Assembly (NCBI RefSeq): GCF_016900655.1
Contig: NZ_JACJKH010000017.1
Location: 1 to 64,000, forward strand
Origin: Drancourtella massiliensis
GTDB lineage: Bacteria; Bacillota; Clostridia; Lachnospirales; Lachnospiraceae
Direction of reading: 5' to 3'
Length of the DNA: 64,000 nt
The position numbers and the translations under genes were made by a program. The notes below the pieces were generated by a model. The model was not told the DNA's origin. It saw only the letters and a program-made list of their open reading frames with translations, and ran no database searches. Below are positions 8,417-17,459 of this stretch, piece after piece. Every line of letters begins with the position of its first letter. Within the stretch, counting starts at the first letter, position 1.

Positions 8417-9033
8417 ATGACGAAGATTCTGATTGTGGAGGATGATGAAAAAATTGCCTGGCTGGAAAAAGATTATCTGGAGAGCAATGGATATGAAACC
8501 GTGTTGTTAGATGACGGGAGATCCGGGATCAGATCGATATTCCGATCCTGATGGTGACAGCCCGCACCGAGGCCGTGGATGTGATCCGCGGCCTCGGACT
8601 GGGCGCTGATGACTATATTACAAAACCTTTTGATCAGTCTCAGCTGGTGGCGCGGGTACGCTCCCATCTGAAGCAGTACGAACGGCTGACATCCGGGCGC
8701 GGCAGGGAGGAGCGGAACAAGGGAGATAAGATCACGATCCAGGACGTGGTGATCGAGCCAAAGACCTGGAAAGTATGGAAACATGGTGTGGAACTGAAAA
8801 TCCCGAACCGGGAGTTTGAGCTGCTTCGGTTCCTTGCAGAAAATCCAAATATCGTGTTTTCAAAAGAAGAACTTTTTGAAAAGATATGGGGATTTGAGTA
8901 TGTATCCGATGCGGCGACGGTATCGGTTCATGTGAACCGTCTGAGAGAGAAAATTGAGGATGATGCCAGAAATCCGAAGATCATCGAGACGGTGTGGGGT
9001 GCTGGTTACCGGTTAAATGACCGGGAATCCTGA
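8417..9033 (+). pseudogene. OmpR-family response regulator with the phospho-acceptor segment deleted
   Basis: An excellent AGGAGG site precedes ATG 8417. The first 44 codons read as a receiver start (TKILIVEDDEKIAWLEKDYLESNGYETVLL), then stop at 8549-8551. A second frame resumes near 8535 (QIDIPILMVTARTEAVDVI) and from ATG 8551 runs 160 residues: receiver end (GADDYITKPF) and a complete winged-helix DNA-binding domain (REFELLRFLAENPN ... VWGAGYRL). About 40-50 residues with the phosphorylated Asp are missing and the join is out of frame. TGATG overlap at the junction could let ribosomes restart and make an unphosphorylatable DNA-binding protein. No histidine kinase follows. Confidence 0.85.
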
Positions 9034-9054
9034 TAGAGAAAGAAGGAATGTCTG

Positions 9055-9921
9055 ATGTGGCTTTTGTATGCTGTGGGTTCTGCTTTTTTTGCGGGGGTCA
9101 CGTCCATTCTGGCAAAATGCGGAATCAGGAAAACCGATTCTACTGTAGCCACAGCGGTACGGACGATCGTGATCCTGATTTTTTCGTGGGTGATTGTAGG
9201 AATTGTAGGATCGGCAGATGAGATTTCAGTGATTGATGCGAGAACGCTTGTCTTTCTGATTCTGTCCGGCGCGGCCACGGGAGCATCGTGGCTCTGTTAT
9301 TTTAAGGCGCTGCAGACAGGGGATATCAACAAGGTTGTTCCGATTGACAAGTCCAGTACAGTGCTGACAATCTTGCTTGCCCTGATCTTTCTGCAGGAAG
9401 GAATCTCAATTCCGAAAGCGGCAGCGGTAATTGTGATTGCGGCCGGAATTTTTCTGATGATCGAGAAAAAGGATGTGGAGATTAAAGATTCCAGGGGCGG
9501 TGCAGGCTGGATTCTCTATGCGGCAGGATCCGCAGTATTTGCAAGTCTTACGGCGATCCTCGGAAAGGTCGGGATCTCCGGCGTGGAATCCAATCTCGGC
9601 ACAGCAATCCGTACCTGTGTGGTGCTTGTGATGGCCTGGCTTATGGTGGGAATCCGGAAAAAGCAGCAGGAAGTCCGGCAGATTCCGAAAATAGAGCTGA
9701 TCTTTATCTGTTGCTCCGGGATCGCTACAGGAGCTTCATGGCTCTGCTATTACCGGGCTCTTCAGGAAGGCCCGGCCAGTATTGTGGCTCCTGTTGACAA
9801 GCTGAGCGTGCTTGTGACTGTTGTATTTTCCTACTTTGTATTTGGAGAAAAGCTCAGCAGGAAAGCGGCGGCAGGACTGGTTCTGCTGACTGCAGGCACG
9901 ATTGCCATGGCAGCACTTTGA
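9055..9921 (+). CDS. EamA/DMT-family membrane transporter
   Basis: 288 residues, ten predicted membrane helices in two homologous halves. The halves repeat the same motif: ATGASWLCYFKALQTGD (about residue 80) and ATGASWLCYYRALQEGP (about residue 223), each followed by a V-P/A-DK-S loop. This is the drug/metabolite transporter fold; family members move amino acids, nucleotide sugars or other metabolites, and the substrate cannot be read here. An AAGGAA site lies 7 bases before the ATG. It starts 21 bases after the response regulator remnant and is followed by uppP after 44 bases, so the two transport-type genes may share a transcript. Confidence 0.85.
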   Translation: MWLLYAVGSAFFAGVTSILAKCGIRKTDSTVATAVRTIVILIFSWVIVGIVGSADEISVIDARTLVFLILSGAATGASWLCYFKALQTGDINKVVPIDKSSTVLTILLALIFLQEGISIPKAAAVIVIAAGIFLMIEKKDVEIKDSRGGAGWILYAAGSAVFASLTAILGKVGISGVESNLGTAIRTCVVLVMAWLMVGIRKKQQEVRQIPKIELIFICCSGIATGASWLCYYRALQEGPASIVAPVDKLSVLVTVVFSYFVFGEKLSRKAAAGLVLLTAGTIAMAAL

Positions 9922-9965
9922 TACCTGAAAAAGAATCAATCAAAAAAGAAACAAGGAGAAAATAA

Positions 9966-10799
9966 ATGGAAATTATAAAAGCAGTTTTGTTTGGAATTGT
10001 GGAGGGAATCACGGAATGGCTTCCTGTCAGCAGTACAGGACACATGATCCTTCTGGACGAGTTTGTCAAGCTGAAAGGAAGCGCGGACTTTGTCAATGTC
10101 TTTCTTGTTGTGATTCAGCTTGGCGCGATTTTTGCGGTCGTACTGCAGTTCTGGAACCAGCTGTTCCCGTTTCAGTTTAAAGACAAAAACAGACCGGTAA
10201 TCGAAATGGACAAAATGATCCTCTGGGGAAAGATCCTTCTGGCCTGCATTCCGGCAGCTGTGATCGGGATTCTGTTTGATGATGTATTTGAAGCAATGTT
10301 CTATCATGCAGTTCCGGTTGCGATTGCCCTGATTGTTTTTGGTATTGCGTTCATCGTGATTGAACGCTGGAATAAAGGGAAAAGACCGCGGATGAAGACA
10401 GTGGAGGATCTGACAATTTCGGCTGTGCTGATCATCGGAGTCTTCCAGCTGATTGCGGCAATCTTTCCTGGAACCTCCCGGTCCGGTGCCACGATTGTCG
10501 GCGCCCTGCTTATCGGTGTATCAAGAAAAGCGGCATCCGAATTTACTTTCTTCCTTGCGGTTCCGGTTATGCTTGGCGCAAGCCTTTTAAAAGTTCTTCA
10601 GTATGGATTTGCCTTTAGCGGATCCGAACTGTTGGTGCTTGCGGTCGGTATGATTACCGCCTTTCTTGTGTCTATCGTAGTTATTCGTTTCCTGATGGAC
10701 TACATCAAAAAGCATGACTTCCAGGCCTTCGGATGGTACCGGATTGTTCTTGGAATTATCGTCCTGCTCTGCAGCATGGCAGGAGTGATTCAGGTATAA
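9966..10799 (+). CDS. uppP: Undecaprenyl-diphosphatase UppP (BacA type)
   Basis: 277 residues, polytopic. Carries both family signatures: GIVEGITEWLPVSSTGHM (residues 9-26) and PGTSRSGATIVGALLIG (about residue 173), which supply the catalytic Glu, Ser and Arg residues. The enzyme dephosphorylates undecaprenyl pyrophosphate at the outer face of the membrane, recycling the lipid carrier for peptidoglycan and teichoic acid synthesis and contributing to bacitracin tolerance. ACAAGGAG is 7-8 bases before the ATG. A strong terminator follows. Confidence 0.95.
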   Translation: MEIIKAVLFGIVEGITEWLPVSSTGHMILLDEFVKLKGSADFVNVFLVVIQLGAIFAVVLQFWNQLFPFQFKDKNRPVIEMDKMILWGKILLACIPAAVIGILFDDVFEAMFYHAVPVAIALIVFGIAFIVIERWNKGKRPRMKTVEDLTISAVLIIGVFQLIAAIFPGTSRSGATIVGALLIGVSRKAASEFTFFLAVPVMLGASLLKVLQYGFAFSGSELLVLAVGMITAFLVSIVVIRFLMDYIKKHDFQAFGWYRIVLGIIVLLCSMAGVIQV

Positions 10800-10820
10800 T
10801 AAAAAAACAGATTTTTTGTG

Positions 10821-10852
10821 TTGCCCGGTTTGTACCGGGCAATATTTTATTA
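10821..10852 (+). terminator. Intrinsic terminator of uppP
   Basis: Perfect 9-bp stem TTGCCCGGT / ACCGGGCAA with a 4-base loop, then TATTTTATT. The tail runs directly into a degenerate copy of the palindromic repeat described at 30165 and 45799. Confidence 0.9.
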
Positions 10853-10880
10853 AACAGGAAACTTTGTTCTGTAGTTAATA
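10849..10880 (+). repeat. Degenerate copy A of the terminator-tail palindromic repeat
   Basis: TTAAACAGGAAACTTTGTTC resembles the core of copies at 30165-30233 and 45799-45867 (TTTAACAGGAAACTTCGTTC). The right arm and the CGCTCCGCGGGATGC tail are degraded or absent. Confidence 0.5.
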
Positions 10881-10968
10881 ACCGTTTATGAAAAATGCAG
10901 TCATTTTGTTCAATTGATACAGGACAAAAAAGTAAGTTGCAATTGCAATAGAGCATGGAAGTGGTGGA

Positions 10969-11160
10969 ATGAAAAATAAGATTGCAGGTGCTTTGTTTGG
11001 TATGGCATTGGGGGATGCCATGGGAATGCCGGATGCAACGGATATCGCGGCAGATCACATCAAGGAAAGTTATATTGAGATATTGAAAAAACAAAATGAT
11101 GTAGATTTCGACCATTATATCGAAGTTCTGATGAAAGGACGGGAAACCTTGGCATGTTGA
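10969..11160 (+). pseudogene. ADP-ribosylglycohydrolase remnant
   Basis: 63 codons. The N-terminus (KNKIAGALFGMALGDAMGMP) is the hallmark opening of ADP-ribosyl-[dinitrogen reductase] hydrolase-like proteins, normally 250-350 residues long. After residue 21 it jumps to a helical stretch (AADHIKESYIEILKK) resembling the far C-terminus, so over 200 residues with the metal-binding motifs are gone. The remnant keeps a start codon and GTGG-type site and its own stop. It cannot be an active hydrolase. Confidence 0.65.
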
Positions 11161-11635
11161 AAATCTGCCGAGGTCCGATGGCTTTTCAATAATCACCTTT
11201 TTGTGTAAAGTAAAAATATATAAGAGGGCAATAAAAATCCACTGTATCGATTTCGCATTCGTACAGTGGATTATTTACCTATTCCATCCATGGGTCTTTC
11301 CTCCTTGTTTAATTGATATCTATTTAAAACTATCCTTTCTGAATAGTGTTTTCAATAATATTTCGATTACTTTGCCATTGGACTATACCTCGTTTCTTTA
11401 AAATTTAAATGTTGAACTTATGTTTTTGGTGGTCCGTCCTCCTTTTCTTTTGATGTCTTAATAATAACTCATAAATCGGGACGTGTCAATATAAAGTCAG
11501 AAAAAAATCCATATAAAATAAAAAAACCAGAATAGACAGAAAATAATTATGATAAACAAAGAAAGAGGTTAACTTCGTATTGTCCTGAGGATCAGATTTC
11601 CTGTCAGGAAGGACAGCATATCATTTTCGCTGTTT
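11161..11635. other. Intergenic stretch with a hairpin, no gene seen
   Basis: 475 A+T-rich bases between the hydrolase remnant and the MerR gene. The only clear structure is AATCCACTGTA (11236-11246) pairing perfectly with TACAGTGGATT (11262-11272), followed by ATTTACC: a possible terminator. A minus-strand AAGGAGG-like site near 11440-11455 has no usable frame after it. Probably decayed coding DNA. Confidence 0.5.
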
Positions 11636-12031
11636 TTAGTTATATGGAATCAGATTGCTGACGTACGGCCTTTTTCCGGAAAGGACATCGTCATAAAAAT
11701 CCTGTTTCCAGTCAATATAGTCTACACAGCCCTTTAGCTCTTCGATTGAGGACAGGAGGGATTCTCTTTTTTTCGCAAGCATTTCTTTGCGTTCCTGAAT
11801 CGTGGACGGCCCCTGCAGGCATAGATTCAGATATTCTTTCATCTCCACAATACTCATTCCGCATTTTTTCAGGCAGATCAGATCCTTGATCCACTTCAGG
11901 TCACGCTCATCAAATACCCGGCGATTGTTTTTGTCCCTCTTGACATTCGGAATCAGTCCTTCATTACAGTAATATTTTAATGTCTGGTAAGTCATTTCGG
12001 CCTCTTTACAGACCTGCATCATAGTATACAT
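11636..12031 (-). CDS. MerR-family transcriptional regulator
   Basis: 131 residues; the ATG at 12031 is chosen because GGAGG lies 7 bases upstream, rather than the longer frame from 12091. The N-terminal winged helix is typical (MMQVCKEAEMTYQTLKYYCNEGLIPNVKRDKNNRRVF), followed by DLKWIKDLICLKKCGMSIVEMKEYL and a coiled-coil dimerisation helix (ERKEMLAKKRESLLSSIEELKG). Regulators of this type next to Fe-alcohol dehydrogenases or reductases respond to aldehydes or electrophiles. It is divergent from the dehydrogenase remnant, and the shared region holds a classic MerR promoter, so this is its likely target. Confidence 0.9.
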   Translation of the reverse strand: MYTMMQVCKEAEMTYQTLKYYCNEGLIPNVKRDKNNRRVFDERDLKWIKDLICLKKCGMSIVEMKEYLNLCLQGPSTIQERKEMLAKKRESLLSSIEELKGCVDYIDWKQDFYDDVLSGKRPYVSNLIPYN

Positions 12032-12093
12032 TTCCCAGCCTCCATTCTTTGTTTCGTTTTTTGTGAAAAATCTGCGAATTTCATTAAACACAA

Positions 12094-12124
12094 TTGACCG
12101 GTTGTTACAACCGGTTGTTACAAT
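12094..12124 (+). promoter_or_regulatory. MerR-type promoter with 19-bp spacer and palindromic operator
   Basis: TTGACC (12094-12099), 19-base spacer, TACAAT (12119-12124). A perfect 19-bp palindrome, ACCGGTTGT-T-ACAACCGGT (12097-12115), occupies the spacer. Overlong spacers with a dyad are the hallmark of promoters untwisted by MerR-family activators. It points at the dehydrogenase remnant and lies 63 bases before the MerR start. Confidence 0.85.
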
Positions 12125-12189
12125 CCAATTGTAAAGCAGAAAAACAGAAAATACAAGCAGATTTTTTTAGAATCAGGAGGATGATAACG

Positions 12190-12449
12190 ATGAAGGAATT
12201 TACATTTACTTACCCGGCAAGAGTACATTTTGGAGAAAAAACGGCGAAAAAAAGCCTGCAGGCAGAGCTTGGATCCATGGGAAAACAGTGATGCTTGCCT
12301 ACGGCGGCGGTTCCATCAAAGGAAACGGCGTGTATGAAGAAGTGATGGAAGCGCTCAAAGAGGCTGAAAAGGAAGTTGTAGAATTTTCCGGCATCATGCC
12401 GAATCCAACTTACGCGAAAGTGCAGGAAGGAGCGGCCCTTGCAAAATAA
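12190..12449 (+). pseudogene. Iron-containing alcohol dehydrogenase remnant
   Basis: An AGGAGG site sits 9 bases before ATG 12190. Codons 1-33 (MKEFTFTYPARVHFGEKTAK...) match the start of butanol-dehydrogenase-like Fe-ADHs. A missing A in the GGGAAAACAG run shifts frame; the next frame continues VMLAYGGGSIKGNGVYEEVM and FSGIMPNPTYAKVQEGAALAK, then stops at 12449. About 300 residues, including the NAD-binding GGGS and the iron ligands, are absent. The MerR-controlled promoter in front is intact, so the regulator has outlived its target gene. Confidence 0.85.
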
Positions 12450-12534
12450 AGAAGCGGGGCTCAGGAAGGTCATTCAAGAAAACAGGAAACGGACTTGGCG
12501 CTTGTTTTTCCAGAATCCATGTAATATAATTAAA

Positions 12535-12590
12535 AAAGGACAAAGAAGTTCGCGTTTGCACGGATTTTCTTTGTCCTTTTCTTATTTTTA
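12535..12590 (+). terminator. Intrinsic terminator
   Basis: AAAAGGACAAAGAA pairs with TTCTTTGTCCTTTT (13-14 bp), followed by CTTATTTTTA. It is probably the original terminator of the truncated dehydrogenase gene. Confidence 0.85.
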
Positions 12591-12650
12591 AGGTTCTGTG
12601 ACAGAAGTCTTTCTGTTATGAAGGTTTCGCAAAAGTGAAGGAGGTGTGTT

Positions 12651-12761
12651 ATGGGAGCATTTGATAAGATACAGAGCGGGCTGCCGGGAATGGACGGACT
12701 TTTCCTGATCGTAAATGAAACAGACGGTACGGATATGAAAACCGTATGTCCGGTACTGTAA
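12651..12761 (+). pseudogene. Short gene fragment with strong ribosome binding site
   Basis: 36 codons (MGAFDKIQSGLPGMDGLFLI...) preceded by AAGGAGG with ideal 6-base spacing. The N-terminus recalls the opening of a large clostridial PEP/pyruvate-binding (PPDK-like) protein, but the resemblance is from memory and weak; after about 17 residues it diverges and ends. A genuine micro-protein is the alternative. Confidence 0.35.
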
Positions 12762-12851
12762 GAGGAGTTTATGCGGATTTTAAATCAGTAAACAGAAAAA
12801 TTGACATTTTCCTCACTTTGTGTTAATAATTCAATCATGACAAATTGAATG

Positions 12852-12895
12852 GGATTCCCCTGCCGACAGATGGTCCGTCAGGGGAATCCTGTTTC
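12852..12895 (+). terminator. Hairpin before the giant activase gene
   Basis: GGATTCCCCTG pairs perfectly with CAGGGGAATCC, followed by TGTTTC. The T tract is weak. It closes the decayed region upstream. Confidence 0.6.
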
Positions 12896-12945
12896 AAGGT
12901 AGATGAAAAAATTTAAGATACATTAAGAAAAGGCAGATGAAGTAT

Positions 12946-15900
12946 ATGATTAGCAGAGATTTAAGACTTTCATCTGATCAGGAATTACTGGTTGGAATTG
13001 ACGTTGGATCCACCACGACAAAGATCGTTGCGGTGGACCCGGAACAAGGGACAATCCTGTATTCAAATTACAGACGGCACCATGCAAAGCAGTTAAAAAG
13101 TGTCGTCCGCGCGGTAGAGGAATTCGCGCGGGAATGCCCGGATGTGCCGGTGCGGATCGCGCTGACCGGTTCGGGAGCCAAACCCGTTGCAAAGAAAATG
13201 GATGTCCCTTTTGTACAGGAGGTGGCGGCAAATGCCATCGCGCTTCAGGACAAGTATGAGTCCGTAGGGAGCGCCATTGAGCTTGGAGGACAGGATGCAA
13301 AGATGATCTTCTTCCGCAGGGAAGAGGGGACGGGAGCACTTCAGGTCGCAGACATGCGGATGAATGGAAGCTGTGCCGGAGGGACCGGCGCATTTATCGA
13401 TGAGATCGCGTCCGTTCTCAAAGTTTCCGTGGAGGATTTCAATGCGCTGGCTGAACAGGGAACCTGTGTCTATGATATTTCAGGACGGTGCGGCGTGTAT
13501 GCCAAGACCGATATCCAGCCCCTTTTGAATCAGGGAGTGGCCAAGTCCGATCTGGCTCTTTCTGCATTTCACGCGATTGCCAAGCAGACCATCGGCGGTC
13601 TCGCCCAGGGACTTGAGATCGAAAAGCCGGTAGCATTTGAGGGAGGACCGCTTACCTTTAATCCGGTTCTCGTCCGTGTCTTTGCCGAGCGTCTGGATCT
13701 TTCTCCGGAGGATATTTTAAGGCCGGAACACCCGGAACTGATGGTGGCCTATGGCGCAGCCATCTCGCTGAAGACGATGTTTGAAACGAAAAGCCGTACC
13801 GCTTCCGAGTACGCACAGCTTCTTCAGAATGCAAAAGAAGAAAAGGATGCCGACTCGAAGGAAGCCCGGCCATTTTTTGCGTCTAAAGAAGAGGAAGAGA
13901 TATTCCGCCGCAGACATGCGACAAAACCGGTGGAATGGAAACAGCCGGAACCGGGAGAGACGGTGAGAGCCTATCTGGGAATCGATTCGGGCAGTACGAC
14001 GACAAAATTTGTTCTGATCGGAGAAGACGAGGAAATTCTCGGCTCTTTCTATGCACCGAATGAAGGAGAACCGCTTATGGTGGCAAAGCGTGCCCTGATT
14101 GAGATGCGGGAGCGCTACAAAAAGGCGGGTGCCAGACTGGAAATCATTGCGGCAGGGACAACCGGATACGGTGAGCAGCTCTTTGCCAAGGCATTCCAGG
14201 CAGAGTACCATACCGTAGAGACGGTAGCACACGCAAGGGCGGTGCAGAAATATGTCAGTGATGCGACATTTATTCTAGATATCGGCGGACAGGACATGAA
14301 AGCGATCTGGATGGACAACGGTGTTATTACCAACATTCTTGTCAATGAGGCATGTTCATCAGGCTGCGGTTCCTTCCTGGAAAACTTCGCATCTACCTTG
14401 CAGATACCATCAAAGCAGATCGCCGAGGTGGCATTTTCGTCCAGGCATCCGGCGGTGCTTGGAAGCCGGTGTACGGTCTTTATGAACAGCAGCATTATTA
14501 CAGAGCAGAGAAACGGAAGACAGCCGGAGGATATCATGGCCGGTCTGTGCCGTTCCATTATAGAAAATGTCTTTACGAAAGTCGTCCGCATTTCCAACCG
14601 GGACTCTCTGGGAGACCGGATTGTCGTGCAGGGCGGCACGTTTGAAAATGATGCGGTAGTCCGGGCGATGGAAGAATACCTCGGGCGGGAAGTATTCCGG
14701 GCGCCGTATCCGGGCATCATGGGAGCCATCGGAATTGCGCTGATCGCAAAGGAACGCCACCAGAAAGAACCGGAGAAAAGGACGTTTATCGATCTGGACT
14801 CTCTGGATGATTTTTCCTATAAGCAGGAGTCCAATTCTCCGTGCCCGTTCTGCCAGAACCATTGTAAGAGGACGATCGTCACCTTCTCCAACGGCAATGC
14901 GTGGATCACGAACAACCGGTGTGAGAGGGGAACGGTGCTTGGCATGCCGGAGGATTCCAATGTTCGGCAGCAGTTAAAGGAAAAGACGCAGAAGGCAAAT
15001 GCCGTGCCGAACCTGTTCCGGAAGCGGGAAAAGCTTCTGTTCCGGGAGTATCCGCATCCGGAGCTTGCACCGAAAAGGAACATTACCATCGGAATTCCGC
15101 GTGTTCTTTCCTTCTGGGAGACGATGCCGTTCTGGGTAACATTTTTTGAATCTCTGGGATTTGATGTAAAGATTTCGGATCCGAGTACAAGGAAGATTTA
15201 TGAAAAAGGTCTTTCAGCGGTAACTTCAGATACAGTCTGCTTTCCGGCAAAGCTTGTCCACGGGCACCTGAGAAATCTGGCGTCCAAAAAGGTGGACCGG
15301 ATTTTCATGCCATCGATCACGACGGTTCCGACCGAGAACACGGAAAAGACAAGTGAGTCCATGTGCGCGGTTGTAAAGGGATATCCGATTGTCGTGCGCA
15401 ACTCGGACAATCCGGCGCAGATGTGGGGAATCCCGTATGACGCCCCGCTGTTCCACTGGTATACGAAGGAAGACCGGGACAGGCAGCTGACTCAGTATAT
15501 GAAAGCGACCTTCCAGATCCCGGAAGAGATGACAAGACAGGCCATGGAAGCGGCAGACCGGGCGGAAGATACCTTCCACACCGAACTGAAAAAAGCGGGA
15601 AGCGCCATCCTTGAGGAAGTGACCCGTACCGGAAGATTCGCGGTGGTACTGGCGGCAAGGCCGTATCAGAATGATTCTCTGGTCAACCACGATCTGCCGG
15701 ATATGTTTACGCGGATGGGAATCCCGGTGCTGACGGCGGACTCCCTGCCGGAGGCCAATGAGGTGGATTTAAGCAAAAGCCGGCTGGATATCGTAAACAA
15801 CTACCATGCACGGATGATTTCTTCTGCAATCCTTGCGGCTGGCAACGAACATCTGGAATATGTGCAGATCGTAAGCTTTGGCTGCGGTCATGATGCATAC

Positions 15901-17322
15901 CTTTCAGACGAAATCATCCGTCTCATGAAGGAGATTTCCGGTAAGACACCGCTTGTTTTGAAGCTGGATGAAAGTGATATTCAAGGACCGCTCCGAATCC
16001 GTGTCCGTTCCTTCCTGGAGACGGTAGCCATGGGAAGGGAGAAAAAACGGGGACTTGAACTTCATGAACTGAAAGATCCGTATCCGGTGAAATATACGAA
16101 AGAAAGCAGACAGGAAAAAGTTGTGTTGATCCCGAATACATCCCATGCCTTTTCCAGACTGATGGCAGCGGCCTATGCAGGGCAGGGAATCCGCACGGTT
16201 CCGCTGGAGATCGGTCGGGAGGAAGCGATCCGGCTCGGGAAGCAGTATGTGCACAATGATATCTGCTTCCCGGCACAGATTGTCATTGGCGAAGCTCTTG
16301 CGGCGCTGAAAAGCGGAAAGTACGATACCGACCATGTGGCAATCGCAATGGGAAAATATATCGGAGACTGCCGTCTTACCCATTACGGTGCGCTGCTTCG
16401 CAAGGCTCTGGATGATGCGGGATACGAGAATGTTCCGATTCTGACCAATGACGATATGGATTATCACAACCTGCATCCGGGCTTTCAGATGAATCTGCTT
16501 TCCGCCATGCGGATTGCCTTCGGTCTTCCGATGATCGATGTGCTGGAGGAACTTCTTCGGAAGATCCGGCCGTATGAGACGGAAGAAGGAAGTGCGGACC
16601 GGGCATTTGAAAAAGCAATGGATCAGGTGATAGGAGGACTGGAACGCTCCGGCATTTCCGGAATGAAGAAAGGCTTTAAAAAGGCCATCGAAATCATGAA
16701 ACAGGTTTCATATGACCGGACAACCCCGCGGCCGCGGGTACTGATTGTCGGAGAGTACCTTCTGAATTTCCATCCGGGTGCCAATCATGAGATTGAAAGA
16801 TATCTGGAAAACAACGGGTTTGAGATTGTTGAAGCGCGGATGACGGATGTAATCCGTAAGACTTATTTTTATAAAGACAGCCAGAACAGGGAATATCATC
16901 TGAAGAAGCCGGTCAAGGATAAGGTGTGGTTCCACACAGCAAATCAGATCTTCAATCTGGCCCACAACGTGACGGATTCGATCGCAAAAATGCATCCGCT
17001 TTATCGCCCGGCATGCAGAATGCAGGATCTGGTCAAGGACAGCGATCCGATCATTCATCATACGTTTGACGCGGGAGAAGGGGTGCTGATTCCGGGAGAA
17101 ATACTGCACCACGCAAAGAATGGCTGTAAGTTCTTCGTTATTTTACAGCCGTTTGGATGTCTACCGAACCATGTGGTCGGAAGAGGAATTTCCAAGAGGC
17201 TCAAAGAGCGGTATCCGGATATCCAGATCCTGACGCTGGATTATGATCCGGATGTCAGTTTTGCAAATATAGAAAACCGGCTCCAGATGCTTGTAATGAA
17301 TGCGAAAACACGGAAAGAATAG
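12946..17322 (+). CDS. Giant double-activase / 2-hydroxyacyl-CoA dehydratase-related protein
   Basis: About 1458 residues. Domain one (about 15-290) is a BcrAD/BadFG-type activase: LLVGIDVGSTTTKIV, ELGGQDAKMI, NGSCAGGTGAFID. Domain two (about 345-605) repeats it: YLGIDSGSTTTKFVLI, DIGGQDMKAIW, NEACSSGCGSFLE. The middle has a Cys-rich motif (CPFCQNHCKRT, NNRCERG) and a DUF2229-type region (IGIPRVLSFWETMPFW, TVCFPAKLVHGH). The C-terminal part resembles dehydratase subunits (ARPYQNDSLVNHDLPDMF, NDICFPAQIVIGEAL). Proteins of this build are widespread in Clostridia and thought to couple ATP hydrolysis to electron transfer through FeS clusters; the substrate is unknown. Starts at 12937 and 12946 are both possible; the latter has better spacing from AAAAGG. 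Confidence 0.9.
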   Translation: MISRDLRLSSDQELLVGIDVGSTTTKIVAVDPEQGTILYSNYRRHHAKQLKSVVRAVEEFARECPDVPVRIALTGSGAKPVAKKMDVPFVQEVAANAIALQDKYESVGSAIELGGQDAKMIFFRREEGTGALQVADMRMNGSCAGGTGAFIDEIASVLKVSVEDFNALAEQGTCVYDISGRCGVYAKTDIQPLLNQGVAKSDLALSAFHAIAKQTIGGLAQGLEIEKPVAFEGGPLTFNPVLVRVFAERLDLSPEDILRPEHPELMVAYGAAISLKTMFETKSRTASEYAQLLQNAKEEKDADSKEARPFFASKEEEEIFRRRHATKPVEWKQPEPGETVRAYLGIDSGSTTTKFVLIGEDEEILGSFYAPNEGEPLMVAKRALIEMRERYKKAGARLEIIAAGTTGYGEQLFAKAFQAEYHTVETVAHARAVQKYVSDATFILDIGGQDMKAIWMDNGVITNILVNEACSSGCGSFLENFASTLQIPSKQIAEVAFSSRHPAVLGSRCTVFMNSSIITEQRNGRQPEDIMAGLCRSIIENVFTKVVRISNRDSLGDRIVVQGGTFENDAVVRAMEEYLGREVFRAPYPGIMGAIGIALIAKERHQKEPEKRTFIDLDSLDDFSYKQESNSPCPFCQNHCKRTIVTFSNGNAWITNNRCERGTVLGMPEDSNVRQQLKEKTQKANAVPNLFRKREKLLFREYPHPELAPKRNITIGIPRVLSFWETMPFWVTFFESLGFDVKISDPSTRKIYEKGLSAVTSDTVCFPAKLVHGHLRNLASKKVDRIFMPSITTVPTENTEKTSESMCAVVKGYPIVVRNSDNPAQMWGIPYDAPLFHWYTKEDRDRQLTQYMKATFQIPEEMTRQAMEAADRAEDTFHTELKKAGSAILEEVTRTGRFAVVLAARPYQNDSLVNHDLPDMFTRMGIPVLTADSLPEANEVDLSKSRLDIVNNYHARMISSAILAAGNEHLEYVQIVSFGCGHDAYLSDEIIRLMKEISGKTPLVLKLDESDIQGPLRIRVRSFLETVAMGREKKRGLELHELKDPYPVKYTKESRQEKVVLIPNTSHAFSRLMAAAYAGQGIRTVPLEIGREEAIRLGKQYVHNDICFPAQIVIGEALAALKSGKYDTDHVAIAMGKYIGDCRLTHYGALLRKALDDAGYENVPILTNDDMDYHNLHPGFQMNLLSAMRIAFGLPMIDVLEELLRKIRPYETEEGSADRAFEKAMDQVIGGLERSGISGMKKGFKKAIEIMKQVSYDRTTPRPRVLIVGEYLLNFHPGANHEIERYLENNGFEIVEARMTDVIRKTYFYKDSQNREYHLKKPVKDKVWFHTANQIFNLAHNVTDSIAKMHPLYRPACRMQDLVKDSDPIIHHTFDAGEGVLIPGEILHHAKNGCKFFVILQPFGCLPNHVVGRGISKRLKERYPDIQILTLDYDPDVSFANIENRLQMLVMNAKTRKE

Positions 17323-17323
17323 C

Positions 17324-17360
17324 AGGAAAACCGCCTCATCCGTTTTCCCATGTTTTTTTA
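17324..17360 (+). terminator. Terminator of the giant activase gene
   Basis: GGAAAAC pairs with GTTTTCC around a ten-base loop, then CATGTTTTTTTA. Confidence 0.75.
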
Positions 17361-17379
17361 GAAAATGCACACAAAATTC

Positions 17380-17397
17380 TTACAATTACACTTTACA
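17380..17397 (+). promoter_or_regulatory. Triple TTACA repeat upstream of the two-component system
   Basis: TTACA-A-TTACA-CT-TTACA, 63 bases before the response regulator start. Direct repeats of this kind resemble binding sites of OmpR/PhoB-type regulators; autoregulation is inferred only. Confidence 0.4.
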
Positions 17398-17459
17398 ATA
17401 GAAAAAATGAACCCGAAAAGGGGTACTGTCCATGGGGCAGGATGGAAGGAGGGGTAAGG

